Below, piece after piece: positions 1 to 6,123 of a DNA stretch of 6,343 nt; within the stretch, counting starts at the first letter, position 1, and the number at the start of each line of letters is the position of its first letter. The notes below the pieces were generated by a model. It was not told the origin of the DNA, did not search any database, and saw only the letters and a program-made list of their open reading frames with translations. The DNA is taken from NCBI GenBank assembly GCA_028572035.1, contig JAPVWE010000082.1, positions 1-6,343 on the forward strand, written 5' to 3'. Source of the stretch: Desulfobacteraceae bacterium (GTDB lineage: Bacteria; Desulfobacterota; DSM-4660; Desulfatiglandales; B25-G16). The translations under genes and the position numbers were made by a program.

Positions 1-102
1 GATCAACGGGTCCTTCTGGACGTGGATGGGGAGCAACCAGGCCAACTGCCTGCTATCATTGACATTGTGCCAGGAGCACTACCCCTCATTATATCGAAAT
101 AG
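1..102 (+). CDS. C-terminal fragment of a YegS/DAGK-like lipid kinase (5' end outside window)
   Basis: Reading frame 1 is open from the first base to a TAG stop at 100-102 and gives 33 residues containing VDGEQPGQLPAIIDIVPGAL. This matches the conserved tail of the diacylglycerol/sphingosine kinase-like family (YegS, BmrU, DgkB), where a final beta strand carries DGE, a short G-x-L turn and a PGAL segment before a hydrophobic end. Family members phosphorylate a lipid hydroxyl with ATP at the membrane face; the catalytic N-terminal domain (GGDGT motif) is not in the window, so the substrate cannot be judged. The gene runs convergent to the minus-strand block, with about 100 bases between the two stops. 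The family call rests on a short but characteristic motif and on correct in-frame termination; chance is unlikely but not excluded. Confidence 0.75.
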   Translation, partial: DQRVLLDVDGEQPGQLPAIIDIVPGALPLIISK

Positions 103-128
103 ATCTCCTGGCACCATTGCCAAGATCT
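101..128. terminator. Hairpin at the convergent junction, possible bidirectional terminator
   Basis: AGATCT (101-106), a CC bulge, then TGGCA (109-113), loop CCAT, TGCCA (118-122) and AGATCT (123-128) form an 11-bp stem with a two-base bulge. It starts at the stop codon of the plus-strand lipid-kinase fragment. A perfect 12-base palindrome, CCAAGATCTTGG, lies at 120-131 and offers an alternative fold. A convergent spacer is where a shared terminator is expected, but there is no proper U-tract directly after the stem on either strand; the nearest T-rich run (171-180, plus sense) is 40 bases away. The rest of the spacer up to 203 shows no gene. Confidence 0.35.
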
Positions 129-203
129 TGGTTTCTCAGGCTACTATGCGTAGAATATATGAGGATCGGATCTTTTGTTTTGATACATTCATCTGGAGCA
201 AGC

Positions 204-539
204 TCAAAACTCCCACCTGAAGAATCTGACATAATAAGACCCCACAGAGCGATTGGGAGAGATTCCTGGCACAGATTGCTCACATTCTATCGCTGGGATA
301 CCCAAGAAAATCTTACCGCTCCGGATATTTAACAAGGCAGGCATGATATCCGCGGAGCAAAGGCCAGAGTCAAAAGAACGACCAAAATACAGATACAGGC
401 TCACACCACCACAGATGACACCCCCATAGGCTATCTGAACAGTGAACGTTGTCTTGGCAGGACACGAGGATGGGAAAAAGAAGAGGGGGATTATGAGAAT
501 CAAGAAGATGATGAGAGCCATGCTACTAGAATGAGTCAT
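204..539 (-). CDS. Small membrane-anchored or exported protein of unknown function
   Basis: This 111-residue protein is not one I can name. It opens with a polar hexapeptide, then a strongly hydrophobic run at residues 8-23 (signal peptide or anchor) followed by SSCPAK; cleavage after CPA is possible, while the cysteine lacks a proper lipobox. A second hydrophobic, glycine-rich stretch (residues 36-53, IAYGGVICGGVSLYLYF) looks like a membrane helix. The C-terminal half is soluble, with a PALLNIRSGKIFLGIP segment and an aromatic/basic end, VRFFRWEF. The two-hydrophobic-segment plus short beta-like tail layout looks like a real conserved small envelope protein rather than noise. The ATG at 539 has AAGAGA just upstream; the ATG at 521 would leave no ribosome site. 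It follows the Sir2 gene by 38 bases on the same strand, so co-transcription is likely. Confidence 0.55.
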   Translation of the reverse strand: MTHSSSMALIIFLILIIPLFFFPSSCPAKTTFTVQIAYGGVICGGVSLYLYFGRSFDSGLCSADIMPALLNIRSGKIFLGIPAIECEQSVPGISPNRSVGSYYVRFFRWEF

Positions 540-577
540 TGTATCTCTTATTTTATCAGGTTAATTATCTTGATAAT

Positions 578-1324
578 TTAGAGGCCTCTTAATTCCCTGA
601 CGGCTGAGACGACCTGCGATACCTTCTCACTTGCCTTACCGTGAAGGAAGATATCGGTTATGTGATCAGTAAGCACCGTTTTTTCCAGATTCACCTCGAT
701 TATCTTGGCACCGGCCTGCTTTGCCTGCCTGGGAAGTACGTTAAAAGGATAGACCACAGCCGAAGTGCCTATTATCAACAAGGCCTGGCATGTAGAGGCT
801 AACTGGGAGCTCCGTGTCATGGCTGAAGGAGGAATTGCCTCTCCAAAAAAGATAACATCCGGTTTAAGTATCTTTCCACACTCGCATTTAGGTGGATACT
901 CACCTTTCTTCTCTCTGTAATCATATCTTTTGTTACACCAAAGACAGATAAGCGAGCGGGAGTTGCCATGATATTCGATAACATCCCGGGAACCAGCTTC
1001 TTGGTGGAGATTATCTACATTTTGAGTACTTATACACTGCAGTAGGCCCATCCTTTCTAACTCAGCCAGACCAATATGTGCCTCATTGGGCCTTGCCTTA
1101 TCAACAATCCCTTCCATTTCCTTTAACATCTGCCAGACCTTTTCCGGAGTTTTCCTGAAGGCGTAAATGGTGGCATATTCTTCCGGGTCAAACCTATCCC
1201 AAAGACCACCCCTACTTCTAAAATCCGGGATACCTGACTCCACTGAGATACCGGCACCTGTAAGGGCCAGGGTTAATTTAGATCCCAGGATAATCCTGGC
1301 AGCCTTGTCAATCAATTCATCCAT
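578..1324 (-). CDS. cobB: Sir2-family NAD-dependent protein deacylase (sirtuin)
   Basis: This 248-residue cytoplasmic enzyme, full length for bacterial sirtuins, removes acyl groups from lysines, turning NAD into nicotinamide and O-acyl-ADP-ribose. Visible motifs in order: GAGIS (23-27) and GIPDFR (31-36) of the NAD pocket; TQNVDNLHQ (100-108) with N102 and D104; catalytic H119 in EYHG; zinc cysteines C127, C130, C147 and C149, the second pair being CxC; PDVIFFGE (155-162); GTS (186-188); VNL (211-213). At the place where class III desuccinylases carry Y-x-x-R, this protein has L67 and M70, so plain deacetylation is the better guess. An in-frame TAA ends 10 bases before the ATG, which fixes the start, yet no Shine-Dalgarno is visible. 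It lies 156 bases after nadC, linking NAD synthesis to NAD use. The symbol follows bacterial convention; orthology to enterobacterial CobB is not claimed. Confidence 0.95.
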   Translation of the reverse strand: MDELIDKAARIILGSKLTLALTGAGISVESGIPDFRSRGGLWDRFDPEEYATIYAFRKTPEKVWQMLKEMEGIVDKARPNEAHIGLAELERMGLLQCISTQNVDNLHQEAGSRDVIEYHGNSRSLICLWCNKRYDYREKKGEYPPKCECGKILKPDVIFFGEAIPPSAMTRSSQLASTCQALLIIGTSAVVYPFNVLPRQAKQAGAKIIEVNLEKTVLTDHITDIFLHGKASEKVSQVVSAVRELRGL

Positions 1325-1336
1325 TAAATTAAATTA

Positions 1337-1447
1337 GGACGCAGATTTTCGCCGATATCCGCAGAAAAATATATGTTTAAAATCTTCCTTCCGAGTTCCG
1401 AATGATGGAACCCGGAATTCGGAAATAATCTGTGTCCATCTGCGTCC
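1337..1447. repeat. Nested inverted repeat in the nadC-sir2 spacer
   Basis: The outer arms are a perfect 10-bp inverted repeat, GGACGCAGAT (1337-1346) and ATCTGCGTCC (1438-1447). Inside lies a 12-bp stem with one mismatch, TTCCGAGTTCCG (1389-1400) against CGGAATTCGGAA (1413-1424), around a 12-base loop. The right arm is itself a direct repeat, ATCTGTGTCC then ATCTGCGTCC (1428-1447). The left side continues into GCCGATATCCGC (1351-1362). No open frame of note occurs in the spacer. The structure would lie in the leader of the Sir2 transcript if the promoter proposed at 1464-1494 is used. It looks like a short dispersed intergenic or MITE-like repeat; no target-site duplication is evident. Confidence 0.6.
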
Positions 1448-1463
1448 AAAATGAAATTCCTTT

Positions 1464-1494
1464 ATTATAAATTTATCCTTTTAAATCACCTCAA
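1464..1494 (-). promoter_or_regulatory. Possible sigma70-type promoter for the Sir2 gene
   Basis: On the minus strand a consensus TATAAT (1469-1464) lies 19 bases downstream of TTGAGG (1494-1489), which matches four of six -35 positions and falls in the last codons of nadC. The spacing is on the long side. It would let the Sir2 and small membrane protein genes be transcribed apart from valS-nadC, with a leader of roughly 130 bases holding the nested inverted repeat. Confidence 0.35.
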
Positions 1495-2320
1495 GGCTGA
1501 TATCAACAGACCTTGCAGAATGTGTAATGGCACCAACAGAAATCAGGTCTATGCCTGTTTTTGACACCTCCTCAATCGATTCTAATGTAATCCCACCAGA
1601 GGCCTCTACAAGCACCCTACCTCCGGCAATGGAGACGGCTTCCCTCATTTCTTTGAGAGGCATATTATCCAAAAGAATGGCATCTGCACCCGCTCCAATG
1701 GCCTCTTCAACGCCCTTGATATCTTCCACCTCAACCTCAATCCTTAACGTATGGGGCACCCTACCTTTAATTCTTGCCAAGGCCTTGGCTATAGATCCAG
1801 CTACAGCGATATGGTTATCTTTGATCAAGATCCCGTCAAACAGACCAAAACGATGATTAAACCCACCTCCCCTCCTGACTGCATATTTTTCCAATATCCG
1901 CAATCCAGGGGTCGTCTTTCTAGTATCAATCACCCGGACCTTCGAAGAATCTGTTCTCTCGACATACTTCCTGGTAAGGGTAGCAATCCCGGAGAGGCGT
2001 TGCAAGAAATTGAGGGCTGTCCTTTCCCCACTCAGTATCCCTCTCATTGATCCTTTGACTATACCGATATCCTCCCCATTTGACACAGCCTCTCCGTCGC
2101 GATACTTGGTTTCGACCACTATTTCAGGGTCAAGCCTAGAGAAAACCCTTGAAAAAACCTCTATCCCTGCCAGTATTATCTCTTCCTTGGCTATTAGCCT
2201 TGCCTCTCCCTTCACAGATAGATCTACAAGAGCCGCGGTAGTTATATCACCAGGCCCCAGATCTTCCTCCAAGGCACTATCAATTATCTTGTCGATCGGG
2301 GAAAGATAGCCCTCTTTCAC
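1481..2320 (-). CDS. nadC: Nicotinate-nucleotide diphosphorylase (carboxylating), quinolinate phosphoribosyltransferase
   Basis: NadC converts quinolinate and PRPP into nicotinate mononucleotide, CO2 and pyrophosphate, the third step of de novo NAD synthesis. The 279-residue length is typical. An N-terminal alpha/beta domain contains EEDLGPGDIT (18-27). The barrel carries LSGERTALNFLQ (96-107, R100), the DTRKTTPGLR signature (132-141), KYAVRRGGGFNHR (145-157), LIKDNH (165-170), acidic E195/E197, LLDN (216-219) and SGGI (241-244), ending in SVGAITHSA (261-269). Every expected substrate-binding block is present. The start is a GTG overlapping the valS stop (GTGA) with GAGGGA five bases upstream, so translation is probably coupled to valS. 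nadA and nadB, which make quinolinate, are not in the window. Confidence 0.97.
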   Translation of the reverse strand: MKEGYLSPIDKIIDSALEEDLGPGDITTAALVDLSVKGEARLIAKEEIILAGIEVFSRVFSRLDPEIVVETKYRDGEAVSNGEDIGIVKGSMRGILSGERTALNFLQRLSGIATLTRKYVERTDSSKVRVIDTRKTTPGLRILEKYAVRRGGGFNHRFGLFDGILIKDNHIAVAGSIAKALARIKGRVPHTLRIEVEVEDIKGVEEAIGAGADAILLDNMPLKEMREAVSIAGGRVLVEASGGITLESIEEVSKTGIDLISVGAITHSARSVDISLEVI

Positions 2321-4965
2321 TTGAGTCCCTCAAGAATAGCAAGGTTCTGGTTTAATTTTTCTAATTTGACACTCATAAGATCCGCCTTCTCTCTGACATT
2401 CTCTACTATATGCAATGGGGCCTGATTCAAGAAATCCTTATTTGCCAACTTCCTTCGAGACAAATCCATTTCATGTTCTATTTTTTTTATTTCTTTATTA
2501 ACCCTCTTTCTCTCATCATCGTAATTGATCAATCCTTTAAGGAGAACATGGACTTGGATATCGCCATAAACATATGTGGCTGACCCTTCAGGTTTTTCAA
2601 TATCGGAAACAATATCCGTAGATTCTACCTTTGCCAGGCTGGTAATATAGGCAAGATTTTCAGCAAGGATCTCTCTTTCTCCAGGCCCCTTTACCTCTAT
2701 GACTGCCTTTACATACTTCCTCGGAGGGATATTCATCTCTCCCCTTATGTTCCTAATACCTGTGATCACTCCATTAAGTAGATCTATCTCCTTGATTGAT
2801 TCCTCATCATAGATGAATTCTGTAGGTTCAGGGAATCGGGCTACCATGATGCTTCCTTCTGTATTCGGGAGCATCTGCCAGATCTCTTCGGTAATAAAGG
2901 GTACAAAGGGATGGAGAAGCCTGACCACTCCGCTCAAGAGAATTTGCATGACAGACTGGGCCACTTCCCTTCTTTTTTGCTCCTTGCTATAGAGCTCAAG
3001 TTTAGCCATTTCCAGATACCAGTCACAGAATTCATGCCACACAAATTGATAACAGGTGCTGGCCGCATCATTGAACTTATAACCATCCAAAAAATTGGTT
3101 ACCTCTTGTGCAATCTGCCCCATCCTGGCCATAATCCAGCGATCAGCCAGGGGAAGAGTGCTGTTATGTACAGATGGGGGCTTACAATCCTTCAGGTTCA
3201 TCAAGGCAAATCTGGCAGCATTCCAGATCTTATTAATAAAATTCCTGTATCCTGCTATCCTTTCTTCTGAGAGCCTTATGTCTCTTCCCTGGACAGCCAA
3301 TATCGCAAGGGTAAATCTGAAGGCATCGGTACCGAACCTGTCTAGGACCTCCAGAGGATCAATAATGTTTCCCTTGCTCTTGCTCATTTTCTGGCCCTGT
3401 TCATCCTTGACCAGGGCATGAATATAGACATCCCTGAAGGGGACATCCCCCATGAAGTGGAGTCCCATCATCATCATCCTTGCCACCCAGAAAAAAAGGA
3501 TATCGAAACCAGTTACCAGCACTGAGGTAGGATAGAAGGTTTTCAATTCATCAGTGGCATCCGGCCAACCCAGGGTTGAAAATGGCCAGAGAGCCGAACT
3601 AAACCAGGTATCCAGCACGTCACTCTCCTGCTGAAGGTTCTTGCTTTTGCACCGAATGCATACTCTGGGGTCCTCCTTGGCTACTATGACCTCCCCGCAT
3701 TCCTGGCAATACCAGGCAGGTATCCTATGGCCCCACCATATCTGCCTGGATATGCACCAGTCTCTGATATTGTTCATCCACTCGAAGTAGACACCTTCCC
3801 AATTAGAAGGTACTATCCTGGTTTTTCCATTCTTCACTGCAGCGATGGCCTCTTCGGCAAGAGGCCCTACCCTGACAAACCACTGCTTGGAGAGAAGGGG
3901 TTCAATCATGGTCTTGCAACGGTAACAGTGTCCTACCGCATGACGGTAGGGTTCGGTCTTCTCCAGTAAGTCGGAGTTTTTCAGATCATCCAGAATCTTA
4001 TCCCGGCATTGAAACCTGTCCATACCCTGGTAAGGCCCAGCCAGTTCATTCATTCTGCCGCCCTCGTCAATGACCTTTATTCGTTCGAGCTGATGTTCGT
4101 TTCCAATCTCAAAATCATTGGGATCATGGGCTGGAGTTATCTTTAGGGCACCGGTACCGAATTCCCTATCCACATATTTGTCAAAGATAACCGGTATGGG
4201 CTTATTCAGTACTGGCAATAGGACGTGATATCCTGAGAGGTCTTTGTAACGTTCATCTTCCGGGTTCACAGCCACTGCAGTATCCCCCAAAAGTGTTTCG
4301 GGTCTGGTTGTGGCCACAGTTAAATAACCCTCCCGGTTTTCAAAGGGATAACGAATATAATAGAGGAAGCTATCCCTATCTTCATGTTCTACCTCAAGGT
4401 CAGCCAGTGCTGTCTGGCACCTGGGACACCAGTTTATGATATAATCTCCCCGGTAAATTAAGTTTTCATCATATAGCCGCACAAAAACTTCCCTCACAGC
4501 CCTGTAAAGCCCTTCATCCATTGTAAACCGCTCGCGACTCCAGTCACAGGAGCTTCCCAGCCTTTTGAGTTGATTGATAATTATTCCGCCATACTTCTCC
4601 CTCCACTCCCAAGCCAATTCAACAAATCTTTCCCGACCAATCTGGTGACGATCAGTTCCTTTTGAGGCAAGATCTTTCTCCACCACATTCTGGGTGGCAA
4701 TACCTGCATGGTCTGTGCCGGGCTGCCATAGGACCTCATATCCCTTCATCCTTTTGTATCTGCAGAGAATATCCTGGAGAGTATTGTTAAGGGCATGTCC
4801 CATATGGAGGCTTCCGGTTATATTTGGCGGAGGAATGACAATAGAGAAAGGAGACTTATCTGATTTGGTATTGGCCTTAAATAGATTATTTCTTTCCCAA
4901 TAATAATACCACTCCTCTTCCGCTTCCTTAGGTTCGTAGGCCTTGGCCAAGACATTATCTTCCAT
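2317..4965 (-). CDS. valS: Valine--tRNA ligase (ValRS)
   Basis: ValS charges tRNA-Val with valine and edits mischarged threonine. From the ATG at 4965 the protein has 882 residues, normal for a bacterial ValRS. Class I catalytic motifs are HMGH (54-57) in PPPNITGSLHMGHA and KMSKS (526-530). The CP1 editing domain shows TTRPETLLGDTAVAVNP (219-235) and GTGALKITPAHDPND (270-284). DWCISRQ (402-408) precedes four CxxC pairs overall (180/183, 347/350, 420/423, 436/439), suggesting zinc ribbons. The anticodon-binding helical domain covers about 605-745, and a basic/acidic coiled-coil arm (about 815-880) closes the protein, as usual for ValRS. An ATG 24 bases further up (4989) is in frame but lacks a ribosome site, whereas GAGGAG sits nine bases before 4965. 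No T-box leader is visible. Confidence 0.98.
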   Translation of the reverse strand: MEDNVLAKAYEPKEAEEEWYYYWERNNLFKANTKSDKSPFSIVIPPPNITGSLHMGHALNNTLQDILCRYKRMKGYEVLWQPGTDHAGIATQNVVEKDLASKGTDRHQIGRERFVELAWEWREKYGGIIINQLKRLGSSCDWSRERFTMDEGLYRAVREVFVRLYDENLIYRGDYIINWCPRCQTALADLEVEHEDRDSFLYYIRYPFENREGYLTVATTRPETLLGDTAVAVNPEDERYKDLSGYHVLLPVLNKPIPVIFDKYVDREFGTGALKITPAHDPNDFEIGNEHQLERIKVIDEGGRMNELAGPYQGMDRFQCRDKILDDLKNSDLLEKTEPYRHAVGHCYRCKTMIEPLLSKQWFVRVGPLAEEAIAAVKNGKTRIVPSNWEGVYFEWMNNIRDWCISRQIWWGHRIPAWYCQECGEVIVAKEDPRVCIRCKSKNLQQESDVLDTWFSSALWPFSTLGWPDATDELKTFYPTSVLVTGFDILFFWVARMMMMGLHFMGDVPFRDVYIHALVKDEQGQKMSKSKGNIIDPLEVLDRFGTDAFRFTLAILAVQGRDIRLSEERIAGYRNFINKIWNAARFALMNLKDCKPPSVHNSTLPLADRWIMARMGQIAQEVTNFLDGYKFNDAASTCYQFVWHEFCDWYLEMAKLELYSKEQKRREVAQSVMQILLSGVVRLLHPFVPFITEEIWQMLPNTEGSIMVARFPEPTEFIYDEESIKEIDLLNGVITGIRNIRGEMNIPPRKYVKAVIEVKGPGEREILAENLAYITSLAKVESTDIVSDIEKPEGSATYVYGDIQVHVLLKGLINYDDERKRVNKEIKKIEHEMDLSRRKLANKDFLNQAPLHIVENVREKADLMSVKLEKLNQNLAILEGLK
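2318..2331 (-). promoter_or_regulatory. Ribosome binding site and GTG start of nadC inside the valS end
   Basis: GAGGGA (2331-2326) within the last valS codons is followed after five bases by GTG (2320-2318). The GTG shares bases with the valS TGA (2319-2317). This fixes the nadC start and points to translational coupling. Confidence 0.75.
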
Positions 4966-4980
4966 TAAATGATGCTCCTC
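4963..4980 (-). promoter_or_regulatory. Shine-Dalgarno that decides the valS start
   Basis: GAGGAG (4980-4975) lies nine bases before the ATG at 4965-4963. The alternative ATG at 4989 is preceded by AGAGCCGGCAC, with no matching site, and would put GAGGAG inside the coding region. A weak TATAAC (5008-5003) upstream could serve as a -10 box, but its -35 partner is poor; with it the 4989 start would have almost no leader. Confidence 0.7.
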
Positions 4981-5029
4981 TATTTTCATGTGCCGGCTCT
5001 AAGTTATAATAGTTGGAAGTAAATATACT

Positions 5030-5088
5030 TAAAAGGGCACAATGGCATCTTAAAGATTCATTTCACTTTGTGCCTTTGTGCCCATTTA
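5030..5088. repeat. Imperfect 18-bp inverted repeat between the acidic gene and valS
   Basis: Bases 5030-5047 (TAAAAGGGCACAATGGCA) pair with 5071-5088 with two mismatches, leaving a loop of about 23 bases. The right arm contains a tandem eight-base unit, CTTTGTGC twice (5066-5081). Read on the minus strand, the stem ends in CCCTTTTA, so it could act as a weak intrinsic terminator or attenuating hairpin after the acidic gene, but the loop is large and the T-run is inside the stem. It may equally be a dispersed intergenic repeat. The remaining bases of the spacer show nothing else clear. Confidence 0.5.
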
Positions 5089-5109
5089 TTTCAAATAAAT
5101 TGATCTGTA

Positions 5110-6006
5110 TCAATCTTCAGGCATGATACTCTTCTTTAAGACATCTATCTCCTCCCTGATTATCTTCTCAGCCACCTCAGGCATGACCTCTCTGGCTACC
5201 TTTTCCAAGACATCGCTTACTACCTTTGTTAAAAGAGCCTCAATTTTTTCTTCTGAGATTGGCAGAGCCTCCTCTTTTCCTTCAACAGGGGGCATTTCAG
5301 TCGGAATCTCTTCGACAGCTTCCTCCTTCGCTGGTATCTCTTTTTCGACTACCTCCTCCACAGCCTCTTTCTCACCTTCAGCGACTAATTCCTCGAGTTC
5401 TTCGAGTCCCACATCCAGCTTAAGGTCTTCTTCTAAATCTATAGCGGGTTCTGCCTCCTCCACAGCCTCTTTCCCACCTTCAGCGACTAATTCCTCGAGT
5501 TCTTCGAGTCCCGCATCCAGCTTAAGGTCTTCTTCTAGATCTAAAGTAGGCTCTGGCTCCTTTCCTACTGCCACCTCCCTCTTTTCCATGGGAAGTGTTT
5601 CGTCACCGGTTTCTTCTTCCTGACCAGAGGGGGGCTCAGTGACAGGGCCCTCGCCCTCAGCCAATTCATCAACCGCTTTTTTCAGCTCATCCGTATCTAG
5701 CGAAATATCCTCTACAACCTCTTTCTCCTCTTCAGAAGGAGCCTCTGCCTTTTTTTCGACTTCTTCTTCATCCACTAAAAGTTTTTCCAAGCCTTCTATG
5801 TCTTTCTCAGCCAATTCAGATGCCCTGCCCTCTTCAGCTATATCAACAAGATCTATAATCTCTTCTTCCTCTTCTTTCTCTTCTTTCTCTTCTTTCTCTT
5901 TTACCTCTCCCTCTTCACTCAAAAGATCTTCATCAAAGTCAAAATCAAGGAGATCTTCATCCTCACCCTCATTTTGATCTTTTTTTATGTCATCATCCTT
6001 GGCCAT
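5110..6006 (-). CDS. Highly acidic low-complexity protein with a PopZ-like C-terminal helical module
   Basis: The start at 6006 gives 298 residues. The N-terminal half is dominated by Glu/Asp: DEDLLDFDFDEDLL (16-29) and a KEE-rich run (36-49), with no signal peptide, membrane segment or enzymatic motif. Two 34-residue repeats (about 153-186 and 187-220) share DLEEDLKLD and GLEELEELVAEG. A short Pro/Glu spacer follows, and the last 45 residues (250-294) form predicted amphipathic helices of the pattern SEEKIEALL, VVSDVLEKV, EVMPEVAEKIIREEI. That end resembles the C-terminal oligomerisation region of PopZ (DUF2497) and similar tails in deltaproteobacterial proteins; the match is by eye. A cytoplasmic scaffold or adaptor is plausible, function unknown. 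GGGGGG six bases before this ATG, and a promoter whose start site falls near 6040, favour it over the in-frame ATG at 6030. It precedes valS by 144 bases on the same strand. Confidence 0.85.
   Translation of the reverse strand: MAKDDDIKKDQNEGEDEDLLDFDFDEDLLSEEGEVKEKEEKEEKEEEEEIIDLVDIAEEGRASELAEKDIEGLEKLLVDEEEVEKKAEAPSEEEKEVVEDISLDTDELKKAVDELAEGEGPVTEPPSGQEEETGDETLPMEKREVAVGKEPEPTLDLEEDLKLDAGLEELEELVAEGGKEAVEEAEPAIDLEEDLKLDVGLEELEELVAEGEKEAVEEVVEKEIPAKEEAVEEIPTEMPPVEGKEEALPISEEKIEALLTKVVSDVLEKVAREVMPEVAEKIIREEIDVLKKSIMPED
5352..5555. repeat. 102-bp in-frame tandem duplication in the acidic gene
   Basis: Units 5352-5453 and 5454-5555 are adjacent and differ at about 7 of 102 positions by direct comparison, with most differences in the last 20 bases. 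The unit is 34 codons, so the reading frame is kept and the protein repeat DLEEDLKLD...GLEELEELVAEG arises from it. The high nucleotide identity points to a recent duplication and a site prone to copy-number change. Confidence 0.9.
5871..5897. repeat. Three copies of a 9-bp unit coding the KEE run
   Basis: CTTCTTTCT occurs three times head to tail (5871-5897) inside a longer pyrimidine-rich stretch on the plus strand. On the coding strand it gives the Lys-Glu-Glu repeat. Length changes by slippage would add or remove three residues without breaking the frame. Confidence 0.75.
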
Positions 6007-6046
6007 GGCCATCCCCCCATTTATGATCATTTAAAAAATGCATTTA

Positions 6047-6076
6047 TTGATACCACATAATAGCAAAGAGTGTCAA
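6047..6076 (-). promoter_or_regulatory. Sigma70-type promoter of the acidic gene
   Basis: A consensus -35 box TTGACA (6076-6071) is followed after 18 bases by TATCAA (6052-6047, four of six matches to the -10 consensus). Transcription would begin near 6040, leaving a leader of about 34 bases before the ATG at 6006 but only about 10 before the ATG at 6030. This is the best promoter in the window and could drive the acidic gene and, by read-through, valS-nadC. Confidence 0.5.
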
Positions 6077-6123
6077 GGTCTTTGAAGAAGATAATATTTC
6101 AGCCTTCTTTCAGCATAGCTTCC

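Noticed and set aside
26..332. Overlapping frames on both strands in the first 330 bases
   Set aside because: They conflict with the lipid-kinase tail in frame 1 and with the small membrane protein, and their translations show no coherent domain.
563..578. AT-rich palindrome AATTATC/GATAATT just after the Sir2 gene as a terminator
   Set aside because: The loop is only two bases, the stem is all A/T apart from one pair, and a T-run is missing; the next gene starts 24 bases later.
1527..4903. Several plus-strand frames of 69-119 codons across nadC and valS
   Set aside because: They lie wholly inside two unmistakable conserved genes on the other strand and show no family motif or ribosome binding site.
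4966..5109. T-box riboswitch upstream of valS
   Set aside because: The spacer is short, has no T-box sequence (AGGGTGG-type) or specifier hairpin, and the inverted repeat present has the wrong shape.
5352..5555. Direct repeats as a CRISPR-like array
   Set aside because: Only two 102-base units without spacers, lying in frame inside a coding region.
5123..5977. Long plus-strand serine-rich frames opposite the acidic gene
   Set aside because: They are the mirror of GAA/GAG-rich codons, giving TTC/TCC/TCT serine and phenylalanine runs; no ribosome site and no recognisable domain.
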